Assembly (NCBI GenBank): GCA_024233835.1
Contig: JACKPC010000002.1
Location: forward strand, 271,001-335,000
Source of the DNA: Leptospiraceae bacterium
Lineage (GTDB): Bacteria; Spirochaetota; Leptospiria; Leptospirales; Leptospiraceae
Reading direction: 5' to 3'
Length of the DNA: 64,000 bases
A program made the position numbers and the translations under genes. Shown one piece after another: positions 40,438-49,399 of the stretch. How positions within the stretch are numbered: the first letter of the stretch is position 1; each line of letters begins with the position of its first letter. The notes below the pieces were generated by a model, which was not told where the DNA came from, searched no databases, and was given only the letters and a program-made list of their open reading frames with translations.

Positions 40438-41235
40438 ATGATGCGTTCACTCTGGACGGCTGCTACAGGCATGACCGCTCAACAATTTCATATAGATACA
40501 ATTTCAAACAATCTGGCAAACGTCAACACAACAGGCTTCAAGAAAAATCGCGCTGATTTTGAAGATCTGGTGTACCAGCACCAGGTACTGGCAGGCACAC
40601 CGGCAACGGCAGTCAGTGAAATTCCCACAGGAGTGAATGTCGGACACGGAGTTCGGGCTGCCGCTTCTCAAAAATTGTTTGAGATCGGTTCTTTCCAATC
40701 AACAGGTAACAAGTTAGATATAGCAGTTACCAGTGAAATCGGTTTTTTTAAAATACAATTACCCGATGGAACCTTTTCTTACACTCGTGACGGTTCGTTT
40801 AAGATCGATTCCAATCAGCAGGTCGTTACTTCCAACGGATACCTATTAGAACCTCCTATTGTTCTTCCCGAAGGTGCTCTTATCAATACTTTACAGGTAA
40901 CCGAACAGGGAGAAGTGACTGTAAAAGTAAATAATGACATTCGCCCTACTGTAATCGGTCAGATAGAACTTTACCGTTTTGTAAACCCGGCAGGTCTTCA
41001 GGCTATAGGAAAAAACCTGTTTAAAGAGACCATGGCTTCCGGTCCCGAGATTCCGGGAACCCCCAGCCTCGATGGAATGGGTGGGCTTCTTCAGGGTTTT
41101 TTAGAAATGAGTAACGTAAAAGTCGTGGAAGAAATGGTGAATATGATTGTCGCCCAGAGAGCCTATGAATCCAATTCCAAGGCAATCCAGACTTCCGATA
41201 ACATGTTAGGAACAGCTATCCAGCTCAAAAGATAG
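40438..41235 (+). CDS. flgG: Flagellar distal rod protein FlgG
   Basis: The N-terminal rod signature RSLWTAATGMTAQQFHIDTI then SNNLANVNTTGFKK is complete. The C-terminal helix ends VVEEMVNMIVAQRAYESNSK and AIQTSDNMLG. The protein is 265 aa, normal for FlgG. AGAGGTAAAGG precedes the start. FlgG builds the distal part of the periplasmic flagellar rod. It heads the flagellar run flgG-flgA, which continues with flgH-flgI-flgJ after the chemosensory genes. Confidence 0.95.
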   Translation: MMRSLWTAATGMTAQQFHIDTISNNLANVNTTGFKKNRADFEDLVYQHQVLAGTPATAVSEIPTGVNVGHGVRAAASQKLFEIGSFQSTGNKLDIAVTSEIGFFKIQLPDGTFSYTRDGSFKIDSNQQVVTSNGYLLEPPIVLPEGALINTLQVTEQGEVTVKVNNDIRPTVIGQIELYRFVNPAGLQAIGKNLFKETMASGPEIPGTPSLDGMGGLLQGFLEMSNVKVVEEMVNMIVAQRAYESNSKAIQTSDNMLGTAIQLKR

Positions 41236-41271
41236 ATTCCTAGTTTATTTATAGCCGGGTTTTATGCCTGT

Positions 41272-42195
41272 ATGTTCTACCTCAAGAAACCTTTAAAAAT
41301 CCGGCTCCTTCTCCTACTTTTCCTAAACCTTCCCCTTTATTCCACAGAAATCATAGCCCTAAAAACAAAAGTCTTTATCTCTCGAAATGCTGTCTATTTA
41401 CGAGATGTGGCTAAGATTCGAAATACCACAAAAGACAAAGCCCTATTCAAAACCCCGGATACCCCGGTTTTTCTAACAAAAGAAGATTTACTGGCCACCT
41501 ACCCGGAGGATGAACAAAAAAACCTACAAATAGCCGGTTCAAGCTGCTTACTAATACCTTTGAATCGCAATTTTACAGCAAATGAATTAGAAAATTCCTT
41601 AAAAGCTGAAATAATAAAAAGAAATGACATAAATCATGAGAATATTAAAGTAAAATCAGCAAAAAACGACTTGCTTTTACCCGGAAAAGGTATAGAGTAC
41701 CGCTGGGCAAATTTCCCAGATAAAATTGCTGCTGGTTATAGAATCTTTTCTTTAAACCTTTTTTTTGAAGGAAGGAAAATACATTCAGAAAGAATTAAGT
41801 TTGAAGTATCTGTTAAACAAACTCTTCCTGTAAGTACTCGAACGATTAGCAAAGGAGAAGAATTAAAATTAGGAGAAAATTACATTATCCAGGATATTTT
41901 TTCTGCAGATACACATTCAAAAAAGTACTTGCAAAATACATTGAATAGGTATATTACAATACGTCAAATTCCGGAGCATTCCATAATTGAGGGTAAATAT
42001 CTTCGCAAAACTTATCTTGTCGAAAATGGAAAAGATACCGAATTTTTATATAAGCATAAAGGAATTAGAATCATAGGAAAAGCGAGAGCCTACTCTTCCG
42101 GAAATCAGGGAGAAAGAGTAAAACTCAGATTAAAAAATGGGAAAAAGTTCTTATGGGGAAGAGTTTTTGATAAAAACAAAGTTGAACTTGAGTAA
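41272..42195 (+). CDS. flgA: Flagellar P-ring assembly chaperone FlgA
   Basis: A signal peptide (LLLLLFLNLPLYSTEI) opens the protein. The SAF-like domain of FlgA occupies residues about 185-285 (VSTRTISKGEELKLGENYII, then RQIPEHSIIEGKYLRK). The last part, GKARAYSSGNQGERVKLR then GRVFDKNKVELE, is the conserved C-terminal end. The 307-aa protein is longer than most FlgA proteins because of an N-terminal extension. It acts in the periplasm in P-ring assembly with FlgI. It lies 36 bp after flgG. Confidence 0.9.
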   Translation: MFYLKKPLKIRLLLLLFLNLPLYSTEIIALKTKVFISRNAVYLRDVAKIRNTTKDKALFKTPDTPVFLTKEDLLATYPEDEQKNLQIAGSSCLLIPLNRNFTANELENSLKAEIIKRNDINHENIKVKSAKNDLLLPGKGIEYRWANFPDKIAAGYRIFSLNLFFEGRKIHSERIKFEVSVKQTLPVSTRTISKGEELKLGENYIIQDIFSADTHSKKYLQNTLNRYITIRQIPEHSIIEGKYLRKTYLVENGKDTEFLYKHKGIRIIGKARAYSSGNQGERVKLRLKNGKKFLWGRVFDKNKVELE

Positions 42196-42308
42196 ACAAC
42201 AGGCGAACGAGCCACATTATATCTGGCTTAATTTACAAGCCGTCAGAAATCCAGATATTTCCCGGAAAGGTAAAGGTCTTTTATAATGTATACAAATTGG
42301 AGTGTGAA

Positions 42309-44672
42309 ATGCTTAAAAATTTAAGGATAGGACTCAGACTAAATATAGGATACATCAGTATGATCCTATTAGCTATCGCCATTGTTATCTACGTGATTTT
42401 GGAATTTAACAAATTGAGTCATATAAATACCCTCGTAGCCAAAGACCGTATTCCTAAAGTTGCGAAAGCCAACCATATCATCGATAACAACAACCTGGTG
42501 TATAAAAATGCTTTATATATATATATAAATACTAATAAAACAAAGCAAAAGGAATTCAAGGAAGAAATATTAAAGCTCAGAGAAAGTATCACGACCGATG
42601 TAAAGTACCTTGAAGATAGCATTACTACCGAAGAAGGAAAGAAACTATTATCCGATTTGAATGCAAATAGAGCCAGATTTCTTCAAGTTCTGGATGAGTT
42701 CATTCGGATTATAATAGACAAAGAAGATAAAGATGCAGCAAACAAATTATTATTTGAAACAGTTCAACCTCATCAGCTGAGTTTTTTAAACTCCATTGAA
42801 AGTTTAATCAACTACCAAACAAAACTGGCAGAAAACGACTCGGTACAATCAGAAAGTCAGGTAAAAACAGCCAGAAATATTTTAATGATTATAAGCTTAA
42901 TTTTTCTAATTGTAGCCTTTACGATTAGCTTTCTAACTACCCATTCAATTACAAATCCCCTGCAAGAAATTGTAAGATCTCTTAACCGTGTTGAAAATGA
43001 AGGTGACTTTTCAGTCCAGGTGAATCTCAACAGCAAGGATGAAGTCGGACAGGTAGGAGATGCCTTAAATTCCCTTCTTCTAATATTTCAGAATATGCTA
43101 AAAGACACAGAAACTCTTATAAAAGCTGCTGTTGAAGGAAAACTGGCTACAAGGGCCGATGCAAACAGGTATAAAGGAGACTTTAAAAAAATTGTAGGCG
43201 GTGTTAACCAGACTCTTGATGCGGTGATTATTCCTTTAAACGTAGCCGCCGACTATGTGGACAACATATCCAGAGGGAATATGCCTCCTGAAATCATTGA
43301 TGAGTATAAAGGAGATTTCAATAAAATCAAAAAGAATCTGAATAGTATGATAGGAAACCTCAGTGGTTTTGTGGGAGATATTCAAAAAATGCAGGAAATC
43401 CATGATGCAGGGGATATAGACTATAAAGCTCCCACTGACAAATACCGGGGCTTCTACAAAGACATGGTGAACCAGGTTAACAATCTGGCACATTCCCATA
43501 TTACTTTAGAACGGCAGATCATTGAATATGTGGCTACCTATTCGAGAGGTGACTTTTCCAAAGTCATGGATAAACTTCCCGGTAAGAAAATCTTCATCAA
43601 TAATGCTCTCGATGCTCTCAGAAACAATATGAAGACTCTGAATGAAGAAATCCAAAAAATCTACAATTCTGCTTCTGTAGGTGAACTCTCCTTTAGAGGC
43701 GATACCAAACGCTTTGATTTCGATTTCTACAGCAATATGGTGGGAAGCGTCAACATTCTTCTTGACTCTGTTGTTAATCCACTCAATGAGACCATTCAGG
43801 TTGTAAACTCCATGGCTGCCGGTAATCTGAATAAAAAGGTCAATGGGGACTATAAGGGAGCTTATCTCAAACTCAAAGATTCGGTGAATGCTACCATTTC
43901 TAAAATCTCTGAAATCGTTATTGAACTTACCAAAGCGTCTAAAGAACTCAATCAGAACTCAAATAAACTCAGTGATGTGGCACATAAACTCAGTTCCGGT
44001 GCTACAGAACAGGCCGCCAGCGTGGAAGAATCTTCTGCTTCTATGGAAGAAATCACCGCTACCATCGCCCAGAATAATGATAATGCGAAAGTTACTAACT
44101 CAATTTCAGCCAAAGCATCCTCCAAGGCTGAAGATGGAGGTAAAGCTGTTCTCGACACTCTCGATGCTATGAAAAACATCGTGAAAAAAATACACATCAT
44201 CGAAGAGATTGCTTCTCAAACCAATCTGCTCGCTGTCAACGCTTCTATTGAAGCCGCAAGAGCCGGTGAGCACGGACTCGGTTTCTCTGTTGTCGCTACT
44301 GAAGTTCATAAACTCGCTGAAGGCAGTAAACTTGCCGCCAAGGAAATCTCTGAACTTGCAGCTAACAGTCTTACCGTTGCAGAAGAGGCCGGTAACCTCA
44401 TTCAGGACATCATCCCTGATATCAAGAAAACCGCAGATCTCGTTCAAGAAATCTCGGCTGCCTCGGAAGAACAAAAAGCAGGCATGGAACAAATTAACGC
44501 TGCCATGAGTCAGCTCAGCAGTGTTACCCAATCGAATTCCGAAGAAGCAGAAAATCTCGCCGCTACTTCAGAAATTCTCAAACGTCAATCGGTTAGTCTG
44601 AGTGAAACTATTTCCTACTTCAAGTTACAGGGACAGGAAACTTCAAAAAATCAAGGAGTAAAAAATGCTTAA
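42309..44672 (+). CDS. Methyl-accepting chemotaxis protein 1
   Basis: The layout is TM1 (about 12-32), a four-helix-bundle periplasmic sensor (35-190), TM2 (about 192-214), HAMP plus further HAMP-like units (NRYKGDF...GGVNQTLDAVI), and a signalling domain. The hairpin tip reads EIASQTNLLAVNASIEAARA then GEHGLGFSVVATEVHKLAE. The usual Arg in EVRKLAE is His667 here, whereas MCP2 and MCP3 keep Arg. The start at 42309 has GGAG 6 nt upstream. The protein is 787 aa. No CheB/CheR pentapeptide is evident at the C-terminus. It overlaps MCP2 by 8 bp. Confidence 0.95.
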   Translation: MLKNLRIGLRLNIGYISMILLAIAIVIYVILEFNKLSHINTLVAKDRIPKVAKANHIIDNNNLVYKNALYIYINTNKTKQKEFKEEILKLRESITTDVKYLEDSITTEEGKKLLSDLNANRARFLQVLDEFIRIIIDKEDKDAANKLLFETVQPHQLSFLNSIESLINYQTKLAENDSVQSESQVKTARNILMIISLIFLIVAFTISFLTTHSITNPLQEIVRSLNRVENEGDFSVQVNLNSKDEVGQVGDALNSLLLIFQNMLKDTETLIKAAVEGKLATRADANRYKGDFKKIVGGVNQTLDAVIIPLNVAADYVDNISRGNMPPEIIDEYKGDFNKIKKNLNSMIGNLSGFVGDIQKMQEIHDAGDIDYKAPTDKYRGFYKDMVNQVNNLAHSHITLERQIIEYVATYSRGDFSKVMDKLPGKKIFINNALDALRNNMKTLNEEIQKIYNSASVGELSFRGDTKRFDFDFYSNMVGSVNILLDSVVNPLNETIQVVNSMAAGNLNKKVNGDYKGAYLKLKDSVNATISKISEIVIELTKASKELNQNSNKLSDVAHKLSSGATEQAASVEESSASMEEITATIAQNNDNAKVTNSISAKASSKAEDGGKAVLDTLDAMKNIVKKIHIIEEIASQTNLLAVNASIEAARAGEHGLGFSVVATEVHKLAEGSKLAAKEISELAANSLTVAEEAGNLIQDIIPDIKKTADLVQEISAASEEQKAGMEQINAAMSQLSSVTQSNSEEAENLAATSEILKRQSVSLSETISYFKLQGQETSKNQGVKNA

Positions 44673-47028
44673 GAATTTAAAAATCGGAGCCAGACTCAAT
44701 CTGGGTTATTTAACCATGATTGTCCTTACTGTTTTATTAGTAGTTTATGTTTTGTTTAAATTAAACGACTTAAATCAACTCATAAACCTCGTATCGAAAG
44801 ATAGGATTCCCAAAATGGATAGGGTAAGTATCATGTCGGATAATCTCAACCAGATAGCCAGATCTCTTCGTAACCTCCTTTTGTTCCAAACAAAAAAAGA
44901 AATATTAGAAGAAAAGGAACTTATCTTAAAAACCAGGACAAAGGTCGGAGAAGATGCTGATTACCTGAAAACGGTTGTAAAGTCAGAGAAAGGTAAACAA
45001 CTTCTTGGAAATGTCTTAACCCAGAGAGAAAAGTTTATTAGCTACCTGGATAAGTACATGGAATTGATTATTGAAAAAGAAGATAAAGAAGCAGCTTCCA
45101 AACTTCTTTTTGGAGAATTACGACCTGTCCAGCTCGACTTAATCAATTCCCTGGCTGATCTTTATAAGTTCCAGGTAGGTCTCACAGCCAATAGTGCAAC
45201 CGAATCAGAACAGATGGTATCGAATTCTAGAAACATTCTGATTGCTTTAACCCTGACTTTTTTAATTCTTGCTTTTGCAATTAGCTTCTTCACTTCCAAA
45301 TCGATTACGGCACCCTTACAGGAAGTGGTGAATACATTAAATATAGTCGAAAACAATGGAGACTTTTCTGTCCAGGTAAAACTTGAAAGTAAGGATGAAG
45401 TTGGAAAAGTAGGAGATGCTTTAAATTCCCTTCTTTTAATATTTCAGAATATGCTAAAAGACACAGAAACCCTGATTCGTGCAGCTATCGATGGAAAACT
45501 GGCTACGAGGGCAGACGCAAACAGGTATAAAGGAGACTTCCGGAAAATCGTAGATGGAGTCAATCAGACCCTTGATGCAGTGATTAATCCTTTAAACGTA
45601 GCAGCCGACTATGTGGACAACATATCCAGGGGAAACATGCCTCCTAAGATTACCGATAATTACAATGGAGACTTTAATGTTATTAAGGAAAACCTGAATA
45701 GCATGATAGGAAACCTCAGTGGTTTTGTGGGAGATATTCAAAAAATGCAGGAAATCCACGATGCAGGAGACATTGACTACAAAGCTCCAGCTGACAAATA
45801 CCAGGGCTTCTACAAAGATATGGTGAACCAGGTTAACAATCTGGCACATTCCCATATTACTTTAAAACGACAGATCATTGAATATGTTTCTACCTATTCG
45901 AGAGGTGACTTTTCCAAAGTCATGGATAAACTTCCCGGTAAGAAAATCTTCATCAATAATGCTCTCGATGCTCTCAGAAGCAATATGAAGACTCTCAATG
46001 AAGAAATGCAAAAAATCTACAATTCCGCTTCTGTAGGTGAACTCTCTGTCAGAGGAGATACCAAACGCTTCGACTTCGATTTCTACAGCAATATGGTGGG
46101 AAGTGTCAACATTCTTCTGGATTCCGTTGTCAACCCTCTCAACGAAACCATTCAGGTCGTCAACTCTATGTCTGCCGGAAACCTCAATAAAAAGGTCAAC
46201 GGAGACTATAAGGGTGCTTATCTCAAACTCAAAGATTCGGTGAATGCTACCATTGTAAAAATCTCCGAAATTGTTATTGAGCTTACCAAAGCTTCCAAAG
46301 AACTCAACCAGAACTCCAATAAACTCAGCGATGTGGCTCATAAACTCAGTTCAGGGGCTACAGAACAGGCTGCCAGTGTAGAAGAATCTTCTGCTTCCAT
46401 GGAAGAAATCACGGCTACTATCGCCCAGAATAATGATAATGCGAAAGTTACCAATTCCATCTCTGCCAAGGCTTCTTCTAAAGCGGAAGATGGAGGCAAG
46501 GCAGTTCTCGACACTCTCGATGCCATGAAAAACATCGTGAAGAAAATCCACATCATCGAAGAAATTGCCTCTCAAACCAATCTGCTCGCGGTTAACGCTT
46601 CTATTGAAGCTGCAAGGGCCGGAGAGCACGGACTCGGTTTCTCCGTTGTGGCTACCGAAGTTCGTAAACTCGCTGAAGGCAGTAAGCTTGCCGCCAAGGA
46701 AATCTCCGAACTCGCGGCTAACAGTCTTACCGTCGCAGAAGAAGCCGGTAATCTCATTCAGGACATCATCCCTGATATCAAGAAAACGGCAGATCTCGTT
46801 CAGGAAATCTCGGCTGCCTCGGAAGAACAAAAAGCAGGCATGGAACAAATTAACGCTGCCATGAGTCAGCTCAGCAGTGTTACCCAATCGAATTCCGAAG
46901 AAGCAGAAAATCTCGCCGCTACTTCAGAAATTCTCAAACGTCAATCGGTTAGTTTGAGTGAAACTATTTCTTACTTCAAGTTGCAGGGACATCTTGAAGA
47001 TGAAAATGAAGAAGAAAACAATGAATGA
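44665..47028 (+). CDS. Methyl-accepting chemotaxis protein 2, tandem paralogue of MCP1
   Basis: It has the same 787-residue layout as MCP1. The sensor domains differ clearly (LNQLINLVSKDRIPKMDRVS against LSHINTLVAKDRIPKVAKAN). From the HAMP region to the end the two are nearly identical, with long runs of identical DNA (for example about 44451-44615 and 46812-46976). It keeps the canonical EVRKLAE at the hairpin tip and has an acidic C-terminus (LEDENEEENNE). The pair probably arose by tandem duplication, with the signalling halves kept alike by gene conversion. Confidence 0.95.
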   Translation: MLKNLKIGARLNLGYLTMIVLTVLLVVYVLFKLNDLNQLINLVSKDRIPKMDRVSIMSDNLNQIARSLRNLLLFQTKKEILEEKELILKTRTKVGEDADYLKTVVKSEKGKQLLGNVLTQREKFISYLDKYMELIIEKEDKEAASKLLFGELRPVQLDLINSLADLYKFQVGLTANSATESEQMVSNSRNILIALTLTFLILAFAISFFTSKSITAPLQEVVNTLNIVENNGDFSVQVKLESKDEVGKVGDALNSLLLIFQNMLKDTETLIRAAIDGKLATRADANRYKGDFRKIVDGVNQTLDAVINPLNVAADYVDNISRGNMPPKITDNYNGDFNVIKENLNSMIGNLSGFVGDIQKMQEIHDAGDIDYKAPADKYQGFYKDMVNQVNNLAHSHITLKRQIIEYVSTYSRGDFSKVMDKLPGKKIFINNALDALRSNMKTLNEEMQKIYNSASVGELSVRGDTKRFDFDFYSNMVGSVNILLDSVVNPLNETIQVVNSMSAGNLNKKVNGDYKGAYLKLKDSVNATIVKISEIVIELTKASKELNQNSNKLSDVAHKLSSGATEQAASVEESSASMEEITATIAQNNDNAKVTNSISAKASSKAEDGGKAVLDTLDAMKNIVKKIHIIEEIASQTNLLAVNASIEAARAGEHGLGFSVVATEVRKLAEGSKLAAKEISELAANSLTVAEEAGNLIQDIIPDIKKTADLVQEISAASEEQKAGMEQINAAMSQLSSVTQSNSEEAENLAATSEILKRQSVSLSETISYFKLQGHLEDENEEENNE

Positions 47029-47106
47029 AATGCTTGTTGAAAAAATAAAGAGTTACACCAGTCACTGTATTTTCTCAGAAAACTCAGGAGGTTTTTTCAA
47101 TCGTAG

Positions 47107-47126
47107 GCGAGCCACCGGTGGCTCGC
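47107..47126. repeat. Perfect 20-bp palindrome between MCP2 and MCP3
   Basis: GCGAGCCACCGGTGGCTCGC is fully self-complementary. It lies 79 bp after the MCP2 stop and 91 bp before MCP3. The following 'tggcttcttt' is only weakly T-rich. It could be an attenuating terminator, a protein-binding site or a REP-like element. Confidence 0.6.
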
Positions 47127-47217
47127 TGGCTTCTTTAAAACAAAAGGTTCCACTGGAAAAAGTAAATTGACTGCTTTCGTATATTCAAAAGAACTGTACT
47201 GCTAAAAAGGTGATTAA

Positions 47218-49020
47218 ATGAATTTCATAAAAAGATACAAACGTAAATTGCATTCCCTGAGTATAGCAAAAAAACTTAAATTAGGTTTTAGTGTATTAGT
47301 TTTTTTAACTTTATTGCTTGGAGTAATAAATGTTGTGCAAATGTTTAGCCTTGCAGGCTTAACCGAAAAATTGTATAAACATCCTTATACTGTAGGTAGA
47401 TCCATTCGAGATGCAAAAATCAACATAATAGCGATCAATCGTTCCATGAAAGATGTTGCTCTGGCACAAAACAATAAAGAAGTAGAAGATGCCGTTCAGA
47501 AAATAAATACTTATGAAAAAGAAGCTTTTTTAGCTTTTGATATTGTGCTTGAAAGGTTTTTAGGTGATAAAACAGAGATAGAGGAAACAAAGAAATTATT
47601 TGCTTCCTGGAAACCTATACGAGATGATATCATCGAGCTTTCCAAAAAAGGTAAAAGAAAAGAAGCCGCCAATAAAGTTAAGGTCCAGGGAACAAAATTC
47701 GTTGGGGAACTTACTATTAGAATTGATAAAGTAATCAGTTTTGCGAAAAATAAAGGTGACACGTTTTATTCGAACGCTCAAACTACTAAGATAGTTATTA
47801 TTATGATAACGATTATTTTAATCATTATCATTACCCTGACTTCCCTCAAAGTTAGTTCCCTGATATCCGATTCTATCATGTCCCCCTTATCCCTTCTGCT
47901 TCAAACCATTAATAATGTAGAAAAGAAAGGTGATTTCTCTTCACAGGTAAGAAATATTGGAGTCGATGAGATAGGAAAAGTAGGACAGGCCTTAAATAAT
48001 ATGCTTAAGGTTTTCCGAAAAATGAGTGAAGACATTGAACATCTCCTGGATTCTGCAAAAGCAGGAACTCTTTCCGTTCGAGCTAATGAAGAAGAATACA
48101 CCGGTGATTTTCGCAAAATTATTGAAGGAATTAACTCTACCTTAGATAGCATCGTATTCCCTATCAACGAATCTATAAAGTCTATTAATGCATTAGCCAA
48201 AGGAAATCTTGATAGAAAAATTGAAGGTGAATTCAATGGTTCTTTTAGAGAACTTCAAACTTCCATAAATACCACTATCGATCAACTTTCTGGAACTATA
48301 CAGACCATCAGCAAAAGTTCGAAAGATTTATACGAATACTCTAACAAATTAAATAGCGTTGCAAGTGCTTTAAGCTCAGGCTCAACCGAACAGGCAGCCA
48401 GTGTCGAAGAATCTTCTGCATCTATGGAAGAAATTACAGCTACAATTGTTCAAAACAGTGAGAATGCAAAAGTAACAAATAGATTGTCTTCTAATGTTTC
48501 CAAAAGGGCTGAAGAAGGTGGAAAAGCAGTAACCAACACCCTTGAGGCAATGAAATCCATAGTAAAAAAAATCCAGGTTATCGAAGAAATTGCTTCGCAA
48601 ACAAATCTTCTGGCTGTAAATGCCTCTATTGAAGCTGCCAGAGCAGCTGATCACGGATTGGGTTTTTCGGTTGTAGCTACCGAAGTCAGAAGGCTTGCAG
48701 AAAGTAGTAAATTAGCAGCCCGTGAAATTGTAGAATTAGCTGCAGCGAGTTTGGAGGTAGCAGAAACAGCCGGAAATCTGATAAATGCAATTATTCCGGA
48801 CATACAAAAAACTGCTGATTTAATACAGGAGATATCCTCAGCTTCTGAAGAACAAAAAGCAGGGATGGAACAAATTAATGCTGCTATGAATCAATTAAGT
48901 AACGTAACTACAAGTAACTCGGAAGAGGCAGAGAAAGTATCATCAACATCGGAAATTTTACAGGAACAAGCACAAAAGTTACAAGAAGTAATCTCATTTT
49001 TTAAGATCAATCGATTATGA
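47218..49020 (+). CDS. Methyl-accepting chemotaxis protein 3
   Basis: This 600-aa receptor has TM1 (LGFSVLVFLTLLLGVINVV, about 22-42), a helical periplasmic domain, TM2 (VIIMITIILIIIITLTSL, about 193-212), one HAMP with one extra unit, and a signalling domain. The tip reads EIASQTNLLAVNASIEAARA then ADHGLGFSVVATEVRRLAE. It is shorter than MCP1 and MCP2 by the missing HAMP-like units and less similar in DNA, so it is an older paralogue. It precedes the STAS-like and cheA genes. Confidence 0.95.
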   Translation: MNFIKRYKRKLHSLSIAKKLKLGFSVLVFLTLLLGVINVVQMFSLAGLTEKLYKHPYTVGRSIRDAKINIIAINRSMKDVALAQNNKEVEDAVQKINTYEKEAFLAFDIVLERFLGDKTEIEETKKLFASWKPIRDDIIELSKKGKRKEAANKVKVQGTKFVGELTIRIDKVISFAKNKGDTFYSNAQTTKIVIIMITIILIIIITLTSLKVSSLISDSIMSPLSLLLQTINNVEKKGDFSSQVRNIGVDEIGKVGQALNNMLKVFRKMSEDIEHLLDSAKAGTLSVRANEEEYTGDFRKIIEGINSTLDSIVFPINESIKSINALAKGNLDRKIEGEFNGSFRELQTSINTTIDQLSGTIQTISKSSKDLYEYSNKLNSVASALSSGSTEQAASVEESSASMEEITATIVQNSENAKVTNRLSSNVSKRAEEGGKAVTNTLEAMKSIVKKIQVIEEIASQTNLLAVNASIEAARAADHGLGFSVVATEVRRLAESSKLAAREIVELAAASLEVAETAGNLINAIIPDIQKTADLIQEISSASEEQKAGMEQINAAMNQLSNVTTSNSEEAEKVSSTSEILQEQAQKLQEVISFFKINRL

Positions 49021-49091
49021 ATAGAAAAGTTATGAAAGCATAAAAAAGCAATTGAATTATTTAAAAAGGAATATTATCTTAGGGGTATACT

Positions 49092-49397
49092 ATGAATGTT
49101 TTTCAAAAAGCCGGAACCATAAATGTTTTTCTGGATGAATCAGATTTCGAAAATACAAATGATAGATTTGTATCATCCCTTATAGAGCTTATATCTCTTT
49201 CAGAGAACAAAGAAATTCGGTATAAGTTGAAAAATATAGTGGATATCCCCCTTGATAAACTTGGTATATTACTTTCATTTTCTCAAAACCTGAGAAAGAA
49301 AAATGCGACTATCTCCATGCAGGTGAATGAAAAACTGGAAACCGCGCTCTCAGAACTCGGTGTCGGAGATTTATTAGATTCTATAGATAGGGAATAA
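49092..49397 (+). CDS. STAS-like domain protein of the chemosensory cluster
   Basis: The 101-aa protein follows the STAS pattern weakly: strand-helix at the start (GTINVFLDESDFENTNDRFV), a middle strand (IRYKLKNIVDIPLDKLGILL) and the closing helix LETALSELGVGDLLDSID, which is the clearest part. The usual phosphorylatable Ser is not obvious. It sits 2 bp before cheA, so it is probably part of the pathway. STAS proteins in such clusters may modulate the receptor-kinase signal. Confidence 0.6.
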   Translation: MNVFQKAGTINVFLDESDFENTNDRFVSSLIELISLSENKEIRYKLKNIVDIPLDKLGILLSFSQNLRKKNATISMQVNEKLETALSELGVGDLLDSIDRE

Positions 49398-49399
49398 TT

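Noticed and set aside
43236..46887. Several long minus-strand frames opposite the MCP genes
   Set aside because: They arise from the repetitive codon pattern of the MCP signalling domains on the other strand and have no start signals or family matches.
46958..47170. 70-codon plus-strand frame between MCP2 and MCP3
   Set aside because: It overlaps the MCP2 end in another frame and runs through the 47107 palindrome; nothing supports coding.
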